DNA from: Alphaproteobacteria bacterium
GTDB lineage: Bacteria; Pseudomonadota; Alphaproteobacteria; Rhodobacterales; Rhodobacteraceae
Direction: 5' to 3'
Assembly (NCBI GenBank): GCA_030427405.1
Contig: JAUHXK010000005.1
Location: forward strand, 186,001-250,000
DNA length: 64,000 bases
Shown: positions 9,450 through 17,371 of the stretch, piece by piece
Layout: each line of letters opens with the position of its first letter
Numbering within the stretch: the stretch's first letter is position 1
Notes under the pieces: model-generated
The model's input: only the letters and a program-made list of their open reading frames with translations
Told to the model about the DNA's origin: nothing
The model's database searches: none
Program-made: the position numbers and the translations under genes

Positions 9450-10525
9450 TGGCCCGCGTCGCCTTTTACGCTCCGATGAAATCCCCCGACAGCCCGACCC
9501 CTTCGGGCGACCGCGAAATGGCTCGGAACCTGCTGCGCGCCATTGCGGCCGAGGGCGACAAAGTCGAGCTGGTGTCGCAGCTGCGCATCTATGACAAACA
9601 TGGCGACGCGGCGGCCCAGGACAGGATGCGCCAGACAGCACAGGCCGAAGCCGATCGCCTGATTACTGAGATGCCGCACGATACCGCGATCTGGGTGACC
9701 TATCACAACTACTACAAGGCCCCCGACCTGCTGGGCCCCGCGGTGTGCCGCGCACGCGGGATACCCTATGTGCAACTAGAAAGCACCCGCGCCTCGCGCC
9801 GTCTGACCGGACCATGGAGCACCTTTGCACAGGCCGCTCATGATGCCTGCGACATGGCCGATATCGTCTTTTATCACACGGCAAACGACCTGATCACGCT
9901 CAGGCGGGACAAGCCCGGCCCACAGGTTCTTGCCGAGCTGCCGCCTTTTCTGCCCCTGTCCGAGCTTCCCGCCGCCGCAACGTGCAATGGGCCGATGCTG
10001 GCCGTAGGGATGATGCGCGACGGGGACAAGCTGGCGTCTTACCAAATTCTTGCGGAAACCCTTGCGCACCTGACGGGCGACTGGCGGCTGGATATCGCGG
10101 GTGACGGCCCTGCCCGTAACGCAGTCCGGGAATTGATGGCGCCCTTCGCGCATCGTGTCCGGTTCCTGGGGCAGCTGGACCGGGCAGAGCTGCTGGCAGC
10201 CTATGACGACGCGTCACTGTTCATCTGGCCAGGTGTGAACGAGGCCTATGGGATGGTCTATCTCGAAGCGCAGGCCCATGGTTTGCCGGTGGTTGCACAG
10301 GACCGACCCGGCGTGCGCGATGTACTGGCAACCGGTGTTCATCCCAGTGTGGACCAGGGCCCGCGGGGGCTTGCGGCACGGGCGCAATCACTGATGGCAG
10401 ACCCGGCCAAACGCTTGGCCGAAGGCGCCCGCGCCCGAGCACATGTATCCGCGCGCCATCTTATGGCATCGGCCACAAGCAGGTTCTGGGCCGCTGCCCG
10501 CCCTTTGCTGGAGACACGGACATGA
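9449..10525 (+). CDS. Glycosyltransferase family 4-like protein
   Basis: This 358-residue GT-B glycosyltransferase starts at the ATG of a TGATG junction with the preceding gene. The N-terminus (VAFYAPMKSPDSPTPSGDREMARNLLRAI) is the acceptor-side Rossmann segment. The C-terminal donor-binding part has VRFLGQLDRAELLAAYDDASLFIWPGVNEAYGMVYLEAQAHGLPVVA, with the GT4 E-x7-E pattern (EAYGMVYLE). It overlaps the histidine phosphatase gene by 4 nt. Together with the neighbouring transferases it would add successive sugars to one carrier. Acceptor and linkage are unknown. Confidence 0.83.
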   Translation: MARVAFYAPMKSPDSPTPSGDREMARNLLRAIAAEGDKVELVSQLRIYDKHGDAAAQDRMRQTAQAEADRLITEMPHDTAIWVTYHNYYKAPDLLGPAVCRARGIPYVQLESTRASRRLTGPWSTFAQAAHDACDMADIVFYHTANDLITLRRDKPGPQVLAELPPFLPLSELPAAATCNGPMLAVGMMRDGDKLASYQILAETLAHLTGDWRLDIAGDGPARNAVRELMAPFAHRVRFLGQLDRAELLAAYDDASLFIWPGVNEAYGMVYLEAQAHGLPVVAQDRPGVRDVLATGVHPSVDQGPRGLAARAQSLMADPAKRLAEGARARAHVSARHLMASATSRFWAAARPLLETRT

Positions 10526-11106
10526 CACGTCTTGCACTGATGCGGCATGGGCACACGGGCTGGAACAGGGCGGGTCGTATTCAGGGCCGCAGCGACATAC
10601 CGCTTGACCAACAGGCCCGGACCGAGCTGTCGGACTATGCGTTGCCGCCCGCCTGGACAGAGGCCGATCTTTGGGCCAGCCCACTGCAACGGGCCGCCGA
10701 AACCGCGCGACTTGTGGCCATGCGCGACCCCAAGACCTCGGCTGCGCTGACAGAAATGAACTGGGGTGATTGGGAAGGGCTGCGTGGCCAGGACCTGATC
10801 CTGGGCCCAAACAGCGGTTACCGTCACATCGAAGACTGGGGCTGGGATTACCGCCCGCCAAATGGCGAAAGCCCGGCCGAGGTCTGGGAGCGGCTTGTAC
10901 CCTGGCTGGACGGGCTGCGGTCCGACGCCGTGGCTGTCTGCCATATCGGCATCATGCGCGTCATTCTGGCCAAGGCGACAGGGTGGGATTTTTCCGGCCC
11001 GGCCCCGTTCAGGATCAAGCGGAACCGCCTTTACGTGGTCGAGCTTGAAGCGATGCAGGCACATCCCGAACCCCTGCGCCTTCCCAGACGCGAGGTGTCC
11101 CGGTGA
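10522..11106 (+). CDS. Histidine phosphatase family protein
   Basis: This 194-residue member of the phosphoglycerate-mutase/histidine phosphatase superfamily carries the catalytic RHGHT motif at the N-terminus (H9 as phosphohistidine). It also has ASPLQRAAETA (about 53-63), EMNWGDWEG (about 75-83) and a second catalytic His in AVCHIG (about 136-141), where many relatives have SHGG. It sits between glycosyltransferase genes with 4-nt overlaps on both sides. This suggests removal of a phosphate from a sugar or lipid-sugar intermediate of the same pathway. A cobalamin-type alpha-ribazole phosphatase role is less likely because no cobalamin genes are present. Confidence 0.82.
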   Translation: MTRLALMRHGHTGWNRAGRIQGRSDIPLDQQARTELSDYALPPAWTEADLWASPLQRAAETARLVAMRDPKTSAALTEMNWGDWEGLRGQDLILGPNSGYRHIEDWGWDYRPPNGESPAEVWERLVPWLDGLRSDAVAVCHIGIMRVILAKATGWDFSGPAPFRIKRNRLYVVELEAMQAHPEPLRLPRREVSR

Positions 11107-12245
11107 ATGTGATGATCATCGTGACCCACCTGTTGGGGACCGGACACCTGAGCCGCGCGCTGACGCTGGGTCGAGCATTTGCGGGCCGGGGGCACAAGGT
11201 TCTGGTGGCGTCGGGTGGCATGCCCGCGCCTCAGCTGGATGCGACGGGGTTGTCTGTGCTGGGCCTGCCGCCCCTGCGGTCGGACGGAACCGAATTCACC
11301 CGGCTGCTTACGGAAACCGGCGATCCTGCCGATACCGCATATCTGAACGGTCGCGCCAAAGCTCTGGTCGATGCGGTGACCAGTTTTGCCCCGCATGTCG
11401 TGATAACCGAACTGTTCCCCTTTGGCCGTCGCAGCCTTGCGGAGGAATTTCAGACCGCCCTGGACGCCGCGCACGCGCTACCGACGCGCCCCGTTATTCT
11501 CAGTTCGGTACGTGACATCCTGGCCCCGCCGTCCAAACCCGCCAAGGCGGACCGCGCCGAGCAGATCATCAGCCGCGATTACGATGGTGTTCTGGTCCAC
11601 TCTGACCCGCAGATAACCCGGCTTGAGGCCAGTTGGCCCGTATCGGACCGGCTTGCAGGTCGATTGCACTATACCGGGTTTGTTGCGCCTGCTGCCCCAA
11701 CGCCCCATCCCCAAGGGATCGGCAAGGGCGAGATCCTTGTCAGCGCCGGTGGCGGCTCGGTCGGGCAGCCGATTTTTCACGCCGCGATCGAAGCGGCCCG
11801 CAAAATGCCAGACAGGCCCTGGCGCCTGTTGGTTGGTGGCCGCGACGCGGCGGATCGCATTACTCAGCTTGCAACACTGGCGCAGGGCGCGCCGGTCACG
11901 CTTGAGCCTGTGCGCCCTGATTTTCGGCAGATGCTGCCGCTTGCTGCGGCCTCGGTCAGCATGTGCGGCTACAACACGGCAATGGACCTGCTGCAATCCG
12001 GCACCCCTGCAGTGTTGATCCCGTTCGACGACGGGAAAGAGGTCGAACAGGGCCTGCGGGCCGAAAGCCTGGCGCGGTTGTCGGCGATTGATGTCCTGAC
12101 CAGTGAAAACCTGTCTGGCGCGGCGCTGCATGACAGCTTGAACCGCGTGATTTCAATTGGCCGCCGGGCACCGCAAATTGACGGGTTTGACGGCGCGCAG
12201 AAATCGGTGACCATCGCCGAAGAGTTGCTGAGGCAAACTGGATGA
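11103..12245 (+). CDS. Second MurG-like (COG4671-type) glycosyltransferase
   Basis: This 380-residue GT-B protein starts at GTG in a GTGA overlap with the phosphatase gene. It has VTHLLGTGHLSRALTLGRAF at the N-terminus, a Gly-rich VSAGGGSVGQ loop (about 210-220) and MCGYNTAMDLLQSG followed by PFDDGKEVEQGLRA in the donor-binding half. This layout mirrors the first gene of the operon, so the operon encodes two related but diverged transferases. No signal peptide or membrane helix is visible. The sugar donor is unknown. The stop overlaps the deacetylase-like gene by 4 nt. Confidence 0.78.
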   Translation: MNVMIIVTHLLGTGHLSRALTLGRAFAGRGHKVLVASGGMPAPQLDATGLSVLGLPPLRSDGTEFTRLLTETGDPADTAYLNGRAKALVDAVTSFAPHVVITELFPFGRRSLAEEFQTALDAAHALPTRPVILSSVRDILAPPSKPAKADRAEQIISRDYDGVLVHSDPQITRLEASWPVSDRLAGRLHYTGFVAPAAPTPHPQGIGKGEILVSAGGGSVGQPIFHAAIEAARKMPDRPWRLLVGGRDAADRITQLATLAQGAPVTLEPVRPDFRQMLPLAAASVSMCGYNTAMDLLQSGTPAVLIPFDDGKEVEQGLRAESLARLSAIDVLTSENLSGAALHDSLNRVISIGRRAPQIDGFDGAQKSVTIAEELLRQTG

Positions 12246-13012
12246 CCCCGAACTGGCAACCTTTGCACCACGAGTTCGCGCAATGGAGGGCCTCTGGCCT
12301 GAGGCTGCCGGTCTGGTGGCGCGACGATGACGCGATCACCGTGACCCCTCAGTTGAACCAGCTTGTCGACCTGTCCGAACGGATTGGCCTGCCCGTGCAC
12401 CTTGCCGTCATTCCCCGCGACGCCGATGCCAAACTGGCAGAGCGCGTCCTAGGCACGCCCGCCCTGATCCCGGTCGTTCATGGCTGGGCCCACCAGAACC
12501 ATGCGCCGCAAGGTGAAAAGAAGGCCGAGTTCCGCGCCCATCGCCCCGTCAGTGCTTGCATCAAAGACGCCGCGACCGGACTGTCGCGCCTGAGGGGCAT
12601 GTTCGGCCAGCAGCTGGTTCCCATGTTCGTTCCACCCTGGAACCGCATTGCCCCCGACGTGTCAAACCGCCTGGCCGACGTCGGATATACCATGCTGTCA
12701 ACCGCGACACCGCGCGCGACGCGTGAACAGGCCCCCGGTCTGGAACAGATCAACACCCATCTTGATCCGATAGACTGGCGCGGAACCCGCGGGGTCATCG
12801 ACCCCGACCTGCTTGTCACCAGAACCGCCGAGCTGTTGAAAGACCGCCGCGAAGGTCGCGCGGACAATACCGAACCGTTCGGCATACTGACCCACCACCT
12901 TGTCCATGATCCCGATATCTGGTCCTTTACCCAAGCCCTGCTGGACACGCTTTTGGACGGTCCCGGATATGCCTGGGAAGGGCCGGACCCCAAACCCACA
13001 AGGAGCCCCTGA
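12242..13012 (+). CDS. Polysaccharide deacetylase-like (CE4-fold) protein
   Basis: This 256-residue protein has hallmarks of the NodB/CE4 fold. A double-Asp motif in LPVWWRDDDAI (about 20-30) would give the catalytic base and metal ligand. HGWAHQNH (about 81-88) matches the H-x3-H metal site, and VPPWNRI (about 123-130) matches the third family motif. There is no signal peptide, so it may act on a cytosolic or membrane-facing sugar intermediate rather than on exported polymer. It is flanked by a 4-nt overlap upstream and a 1-nt overlap downstream. Substrate and de-N-acetylase activity are inferred from fold only. Confidence 0.75.
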   Translation: MTPNWQPLHHEFAQWRASGLRLPVWWRDDDAITVTPQLNQLVDLSERIGLPVHLAVIPRDADAKLAERVLGTPALIPVVHGWAHQNHAPQGEKKAEFRAHRPVSACIKDAATGLSRLRGMFGQQLVPMFVPPWNRIAPDVSNRLADVGYTMLSTATPRATREQAPGLEQINTHLDPIDWRGTRGVIDPDLLVTRTAELLKDRREGRADNTEPFGILTHHLVHDPDIWSFTQALLDTLLDGPGYAWEGPDPKPTRSP

Positions 13013-13488
13013 TGAGCCGACTGGATTCCATGCTGCGCCGCCTGACCGCGCAACGCAACGGACTGAACTGGGCCGCTGAACAGATCAGCGAACTTGGCGG
13101 CGACGTGCTGGACATGGGGCTTGGAAATGGCCGGACCTATGACCATTTGCGTGAAATCCTGCCGGATCGTCGCATTTGGGTCATGGACCGGGTTCTGCAA
13201 TGCCACCCCGACAGCACGCCTCCGGCCCAGGATTTCCTGCAGGGCGAAGCGGAACCGATGTTGGAGAAACTGGCGCAATCGGGCCAAAGCATCGCAATGG
13301 CGCATTACGATTTTGGCCGCGGGATCAAGCACGAGGACGTTGCAGAGGCCGCCCGTCTCAGCCCATTGATTGCGCGGGTCATGGTGCCGGGCGGGCTGTT
13401 GATCTCCGGCCAGCCGCTGGTCGGGTTCCAACAGATCAAGGGTCCCGAAACCATCGCCCCCGACCGCTATCTGTTTTATCGCAGCTGA
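13012..13488 (+). CDS. Small class I SAM-dependent methyltransferase
   Basis: This 158-residue protein has the SAM-binding motif I VLDMGLGNGRTYDHL (about 31-45), an acidic residue after the second strand (WVMDRV, about 58-63) and a later MVPGGLLISGQPL segment (about 122-134). It resembles the short Methyltransf_17 family. It is the last gene of the seven-gene operon and would O- or N-methylate the glycan or its precursor, which is an inference from position. Its TGA stop is directly followed by the complement of the phnM stop, so the two converging operons meet without a spacer. Confidence 0.75.
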   Translation: MSRLDSMLRRLTAQRNGLNWAAEQISELGGDVLDMGLGNGRTYDHLREILPDRRIWVMDRVLQCHPDSTPPAQDFLQGEAEPMLEKLAQSGQSIAMAHYDFGRGIKHEDVAEAARLSPLIARVMVPGGLLISGQPLVGFQQIKGPETIAPDRYLFYRS

Positions 13489-14631
13489 TCAGGCAACCCG
13501 CTGACCGCGGGACCAGACGCCATTCAGCGCCGGAGCCCCCGACCGCAGGCGGAAACGGATCAAATCAGCCCGCAACCCAACTCCCAGCGCACCGCGATCA
13601 TCAAGCCCTGCCGCCTGTGCGGGGGTTTGCGTCACGGTCCTGAGACCCCGCGCCATGTTTCCCCATATCTGGCCAAGCATCGTGGCCGACAACAGCAGGG
13701 ACGACGGCACATAATCCGACGACATGATGTCCAGATAGCCAAGCTCTGCCAGCTCTTGCGCCGCGACATTCCCCGAATGGGATCCGCCCCGAATAATGTT
13801 TGGCGCCCCCATCATCACCCTGATGCCGTTCTCATGGCAGGCCCGAGCGGCCTCGATGGTGGTGGGGAATTCGGCAAGGCGTATACCATGTTTGGCCGAA
13901 ACCCCGACCTGCGCGACCGTGGTGTCATCATGGCTGGCCAAAACAGCGCCAAGCCGACGCGCCGCCTTGACGGCTTCGACCTCGTGACGGTCTCCGTGGC
14001 GATCACGAAGCCCCCTGAGCTGCGCGACATGCTGCATGAACATGTCGTCATCCATGGCGTGCTTGCCCTTCACATAGGCCTCGAACTTGGAAAAATCGCG
14101 GAACTGTCTTTGACCCGGCGTATGATCCATGATCGACACCAGCCCGACGCGGTCCTCGGGGCCGAACTCGCCCAACTCATCCGTCAAGGTTTCCGAACAG
14201 ACCTCGGCGCGCAGGTGCAGGAAGTGGCTGATCTTCAGCGCGTCCTGCGCGCGCAATTGCCAAAGCTCTCGCGACAGGCCGCGCGCATATTGACCATAGC
14301 GGGCTGCCCCCGAAGGTATCGAGCCGACACGCATGGCATCAAACACAGTTGTTATCCCGGTACTGGCCAATTCGGCATCATGGGCCAGGATTGCGGCCGC
14401 GTGGGGCCAATCCACCTTGGGGCGCGGCTGAATATGCCGTTCAAGATTGTCGGTGTGCAACTCGACCAGGCCGGGACACAGGAAATCACCCTCGCAATTG
14501 ATGGCACCAACCGGAACCGACGCCCCGGTGTCTATGCCGGAAATCCGCCCGGCACGAACGCGCAAACTGCCGGTCACGGTTTCATCGGGCAGAACCAGCT
14601 GGGCATTGGCAAGGATCAAGTCTTCTGTCAT
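13489..14631 (-). CDS. phnM: PhnM, alpha-D-ribose 1-methylphosphonate 5-triphosphate diphosphatase
   Basis: This 380-residue amidohydrolase-fold enzyme of the C-P lyase pathway removes pyrophosphate from ribose 1-alkylphosphonate 5-triphosphate to give the PhnJ substrate. The characteristic metal-binding segment LVELHTDNLERHIQPRP is near residues 55-72, with HDAELASTGITTVFDA after it and ASHDDTTVAQV near 230-240. Length matches E. coli PhnM. It is transcribed towards the glycan operon and lies next to a divergent 2H-phosphoesterase-like gene, separated from the main phn operon. No strong ribosome-binding site was found before ATG 14631. Confidence 0.93.
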   Translation of the reverse strand: MTEDLILANAQLVLPDETVTGSLRVRAGRISGIDTGASVPVGAINCEGDFLCPGLVELHTDNLERHIQPRPKVDWPHAAAILAHDAELASTGITTVFDAMRVGSIPSGAARYGQYARGLSRELWQLRAQDALKISHFLHLRAEVCSETLTDELGEFGPEDRVGLVSIMDHTPGQRQFRDFSKFEAYVKGKHAMDDDMFMQHVAQLRGLRDRHGDRHEVEAVKAARRLGAVLASHDDTTVAQVGVSAKHGIRLAEFPTTIEAARACHENGIRVMMGAPNIIRGGSHSGNVAAQELAELGYLDIMSSDYVPSSLLLSATMLGQIWGNMARGLRTVTQTPAQAAGLDDRGALGVGLRADLIRFRLRSGAPALNGVWSRGQRVA

Positions 14632-14673
14632 CTGGGTTTCACACGGTTCAAGTTTTGGAAAGGGCCACGCAGC

Positions 14674-14679
14674 AGGAGG
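14674..14679 (+). promoter_or_regulatory. Ribosome-binding site deciding a GTG start
   Basis: A perfect AGGAGG lies 5 nt before GTG 14685, pointing to that codon rather than the in-frame ATG at 14655 as the start of the DUF1045 gene. Confidence 0.7.
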
Positions 14680-14684
14680 CCAAG

Positions 14685-15368
14685 GTGACGTTCAAACGAT
14701 ACGCAGTCTATTTTGTCCCCCCTGCGGGCGCGGAATGGGTGGAATTCGCCACCCATTGGCTGGGCTGGAACCCCGAGACCGGCACATGCGTCGCGCACCC
14801 AGTGGTCAGCGGACTTGACGTGGCCGCGGTAACCGAGGTTCCGCGCAAATATGGGCTTCATGCGACGATGAAGCCACCCTTTCACCTGCACAGTGATCAA
14901 AGTTTCGACAGCTTGTGCCAGGCCTGTGCACAGCTTGCATCGACCCATGCCCCGGTTACCCTGGACGGCTTGGAAATTGTCCGTATGGGCCGATTTCTGG
15001 CCCTGCGCCCTGTGGGCCGCGAGTTCGGCCTGAACCGGCTGGCTGCGGCCTGCGTGCAGGAACTCGACCGCTTTCGCGCGCCCGCCTCTGACGCCGAACT
15101 TTCCCGCCGCCGCGCGGCCACGCTGACGCCCGAACAGGACGCGAACCTCGTGCAATGGGGGTACCCATATGTTCTCGACGCCTTCCGGTTTCACCTCACG
15201 CTGACTGGCAAATTGGACAAAGCCACGCTCAATGCGACGCAGTCTGAACTGGGCCGGACACTCGCGCCGCTTTTGCCCGCGCCGTTCCGCATTGCAGAGC
15301 TGGCCTTGATGGGCCAGGCCCAGAACGGGTATTTTCACCTGATCCATCGCTACGCGCTTTCCGGTTGA
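14685..15368 (+). CDS. DUF1045 phosphonate-operon protein, 2H-phosphoesterase-like
   Basis: This 227-residue cytosolic protein starts at GTG after a perfect AGGAGG. Two motifs resemble the paired H-x-T/S-x signatures of 2H phosphodiesterases: YGLHATMKPPF (about 46-56) and FRFHLTLTG (about 166-174). DUF1045 proteins are regularly found with C-P lyase genes. No phnP is present here, so a plausible role is opening ribosyl 1,2-cyclic phosphate, the product of PhnJ, in place of PhnP; this is an inference. The gene runs against the phn operon and overlaps the 3' end of phnN by 19 nt. Confidence 0.8.
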   Translation: MTFKRYAVYFVPPAGAEWVEFATHWLGWNPETGTCVAHPVVSGLDVAAVTEVPRKYGLHATMKPPFHLHSDQSFDSLCQACAQLASTHAPVTLDGLEIVRMGRFLALRPVGREFGLNRLAAACVQELDRFRAPASDAELSRRRAATLTPEQDANLVQWGYPYVLDAFRFHLTLTGKLDKATLNATQSELGRTLAPLLPAPFRIAELALMGQAQNGYFHLIHRYALSG

Positions 15369-15898
15369 ACACGGGAAAGAATAGTGGCGACGGTCCGGTC
15401 CAGCGGGCCGGAATTGTCTACTTCGATCACCTGGTTCAGCCCCTGCGGAAGCGGCGCCTTGGCGCGCCCCAACCGACGGGCCTGCTCTCCTGCAGTTTCC
15501 CGACCGCGTGACAAGAGTCTTTCGGCCAGAACGTCGGCATCCGCGGTCAATGAAATCACCAAAAGATCACCAAATTCCCGCTGCGCCTGCAATAGAACGG
15601 ACCGCGACAGGTTGACCAACACGGCTTTGGCCATCCGCCTTTGACGGGTCATCCCAACCGGAACCCCGTATCGCAGACCATGCGCAGCCCAGCTGAGAGC
15701 GAAGGCGCCGCGGTCCTCCATCCGGCGAAACTCTTCCACGGACACGCGCTCGAAATCCTCGGCCCCGGCGCCGTCAGGTCGCGTAATGACACGCCGCACC
15801 CGCTGCAGGTTCGGCGCTGCGGCAAGCAACGCCTCGATCACGCTGTCCTTTCCAACACCGGACGGCCCGACAATCGCTATGACCTTTCCCAATCTCAT
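15350..15898 (-). CDS. phnN: PhnN, ribose 1,5-bisphosphate phosphokinase
   Basis: This 182-residue P-loop kinase has Walker A at GPSGVGKDSV (about 11-20), a guanylate-kinase-like fold and the LSRGRETAGEQARRLGR lid region. The family converts ribose 1,5-bisphosphate to PRPP with ATP, allowing phosphonate-derived ribose to re-enter metabolism. ATG 15898 overlaps the phnL stop (ATGA). The 3' end overlaps the convergent DUF1045 gene by 19 nt, so the two messages are antisense there. It is the last gene of the phn operon on this strand. Confidence 0.92.
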   Translation of the reverse strand: MRLGKVIAIVGPSGVGKDSVIEALLAAAPNLQRVRRVITRPDGAGAEDFERVSVEEFRRMEDRGAFALSWAAHGLRYGVPVGMTRQRRMAKAVLVNLSRSVLLQAQREFGDLLVISLTADADVLAERLLSRGRETAGEQARRLGRAKAPLPQGLNQVIEVDNSGPLDRTVATILSRVQPESA

Positions 15899-16578
15899 TG
15901 GGCTAATCCTGGCGCAAATTGCGAAACGTCTATGTCCCGGTCACTGACCCTTTGCCGCGCTTCGCTGTCATGGAAAATGCCCACGATGGCCGCGCCACGG
16001 CACTTGGCTTCTTCTATCAACTCCAAAACCGTTTCCCGGTTCCGCGCATCCAGGCTCGCCGTTGGCTCATCCAGCAAAAGGGCCGGATAGTCATGCGCAA
16101 ATCCGCGCGCAATGTTGACCCTCTGCTGCTCGCCTCCCGAAAAGGTCGTGGGGCTCAGCGCCCACAGCCGTTGGGGAATATTCAGGCGCGCCAACAGGCC
16201 TGCTGCCCTGTCGAGTGCCATTTGCCTGTCGTGACCCAAGGCCAGCAAAGGCTCTGCCACCACCTCCAGGGTCGGGACACGTGGCACCACCCGCAGAAAC
16301 TGGCTCACATATCCAAGTGTCTCGCGGCGCAGCGCCAGAATTTGGCGCGGCTCGGCAAGGGTCACGTTCAGCCCCCCGACCGTTACCGTCCCCGCAGAGG
16401 CAAGGTAGTTTCCGTAAATCACCCGCATCAGCGTCGACTTTCCCGCCCCCGATGCGCCGGTCAGGGCAACACATTCTCCTCGACTAACCCGAAGCGATGC
16501 GCCCGTCATCACCGGAATGACCGCACTGCCCTGATTGTGCAGCGTAAAGCTCTTGCTTACATCGACCAGTTCAATCAT
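15895..16578 (-). CDS. phnL: PhnL, ABC-type ATP-binding protein of the C-P lyase system
   Basis: This 227-residue ATPase has Walker A GASGAGKST (about 36-44), the signature FSGGEQQRVNIARGF (about 150-164) and Walker B ALLLDEPTASLD. PhnL works with PhnGHI in forming ribose 1-phosphonate triphosphate or in reshaping the C-P lyase core complex. It is not a transporter subunit. The start at 16578 was chosen because the similarity begins there and GAAGAG precedes it. It ends in an ATGA overlap with phnN, while a 22-nt gap separates it from phnK. Confidence 0.92.
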   Translation of the reverse strand: MIELVDVSKSFTLHNQGSAVIPVMTGASLRVSRGECVALTGASGAGKSTLMRVIYGNYLASAGTVTVGGLNVTLAEPRQILALRRETLGYVSQFLRVVPRVPTLEVVAEPLLALGHDRQMALDRAAGLLARLNIPQRLWALSPTTFSGGEQQRVNIARGFAHDYPALLLDEPTASLDARNRETVLELIEEAKCRGAAIVGIFHDSEARQRVSDRDIDVSQFAPGLAQ

Positions 16579-16600
16579 CTCTTCATCTTTTTCCAAATAC

Positions 16601-17371
16601 TCAAACCTGCAAAACGCTGGAGACCAGCAATTGCGTATAGGCATGTTGCGGGTCATCCAGAACCTGGTCCGTCAAACCGGCCTCGACCACGCGGCCGTCT
16701 TTCATCACCATCAACCGGTCCGCCAACAGGCGCACCACGGCCAGGTCATGGGTCACGATGATTGCACTCAACCCCATTTCACGCACCAGCCCGCGCAACA
16801 GATCCAACAGCCGGGCCTGGACCGAAACATCCAACCCCCCGGTCGGCTCATCCATGAAGACGAGCCGCGGCCCTGTCACCAGGTTGCGCGCGATCTGCAG
16901 GCGTTGCTGCATCCCGCCCGAAAACGAGGTCGGGCGGTCATCGACCCGGCTTTCGTCAATCTCGACCCGGTCCAGCCAGTCGATTGCCCTGCTTCTGATT
17001 GAACCATAATGCCTGTCGCCGACGGCCATCAGGCGTTCGCCGATATTGGCACCCGCGCTTACGGACATACGCAACCCATCGCGCGCGTGCTGGTGTACAA
17101 AGGCCCAATCGGTCCGGCTCAGCATCCGGCGCTCGGGTTCCGACATCGTCACCGTGTCCACCGGACCCTCGGCGCGCGTGTCAAAGACCACCTTCCCGGC
17201 ATCCGGAGCCAGGTGCCCAGCGAGGCAATTCAGCAGTGTCGACTTGCCCGAACCGCTTTCGCCGACGATACCCATCACCTCTCCGGGGTAGAGGTCGAAA
17301 CTTACCGCCGCGCACCCGATCCGGGCACCATAACGCTTTTCGATGCCTTCGACCTGCAACAAGGGGGTCAT
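16601..17371 (-). CDS. phnK: PhnK, ABC-type ATP-binding protein of the C-P lyase system
   Basis: This 256-residue ATPase has Walker A GESGSGKST (about 38-46), the signature FSGGMQQRLQIARNL (about 150-164) and Walker B RLVFMDEPTGGLD. In E. coli, PhnK docks on the PhnGHIJ core near PhnJ. The region between Walker A and the signature contains VHQHARDGLRMSVSAGANIGERLMA, typical of PhnK. ATG 17371 overlaps the phnJ stop by 4 nt, so the proteins are translationally coupled. Confidence 0.93.
   Translation of the reverse strand: MTPLLQVEGIEKRYGARIGCAAVSFDLYPGEVMGIVGESGSGKSTLLNCLAGHLAPDAGKVVFDTRAEGPVDTVTMSEPERRMLSRTDWAFVHQHARDGLRMSVSAGANIGERLMAVGDRHYGSIRSRAIDWLDRVEIDESRVDDRPTSFSGGMQQRLQIARNLVTGPRLVFMDEPTGGLDVSVQARLLDLLRGLVREMGLSAIIVTHDLAVVRLLADRLMVMKDGRVVEAGLTDQVLDDPQHAYTQLLVSSVLQV

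Noticed and set aside
10522..11106. Cobalamin-pathway alpha-ribazole phosphatase (CobC)
   Set aside because: The histidine phosphatase motif is shared, but the gene is translationally embedded among glycosyltransferases and no cobalamin gene is in the window.
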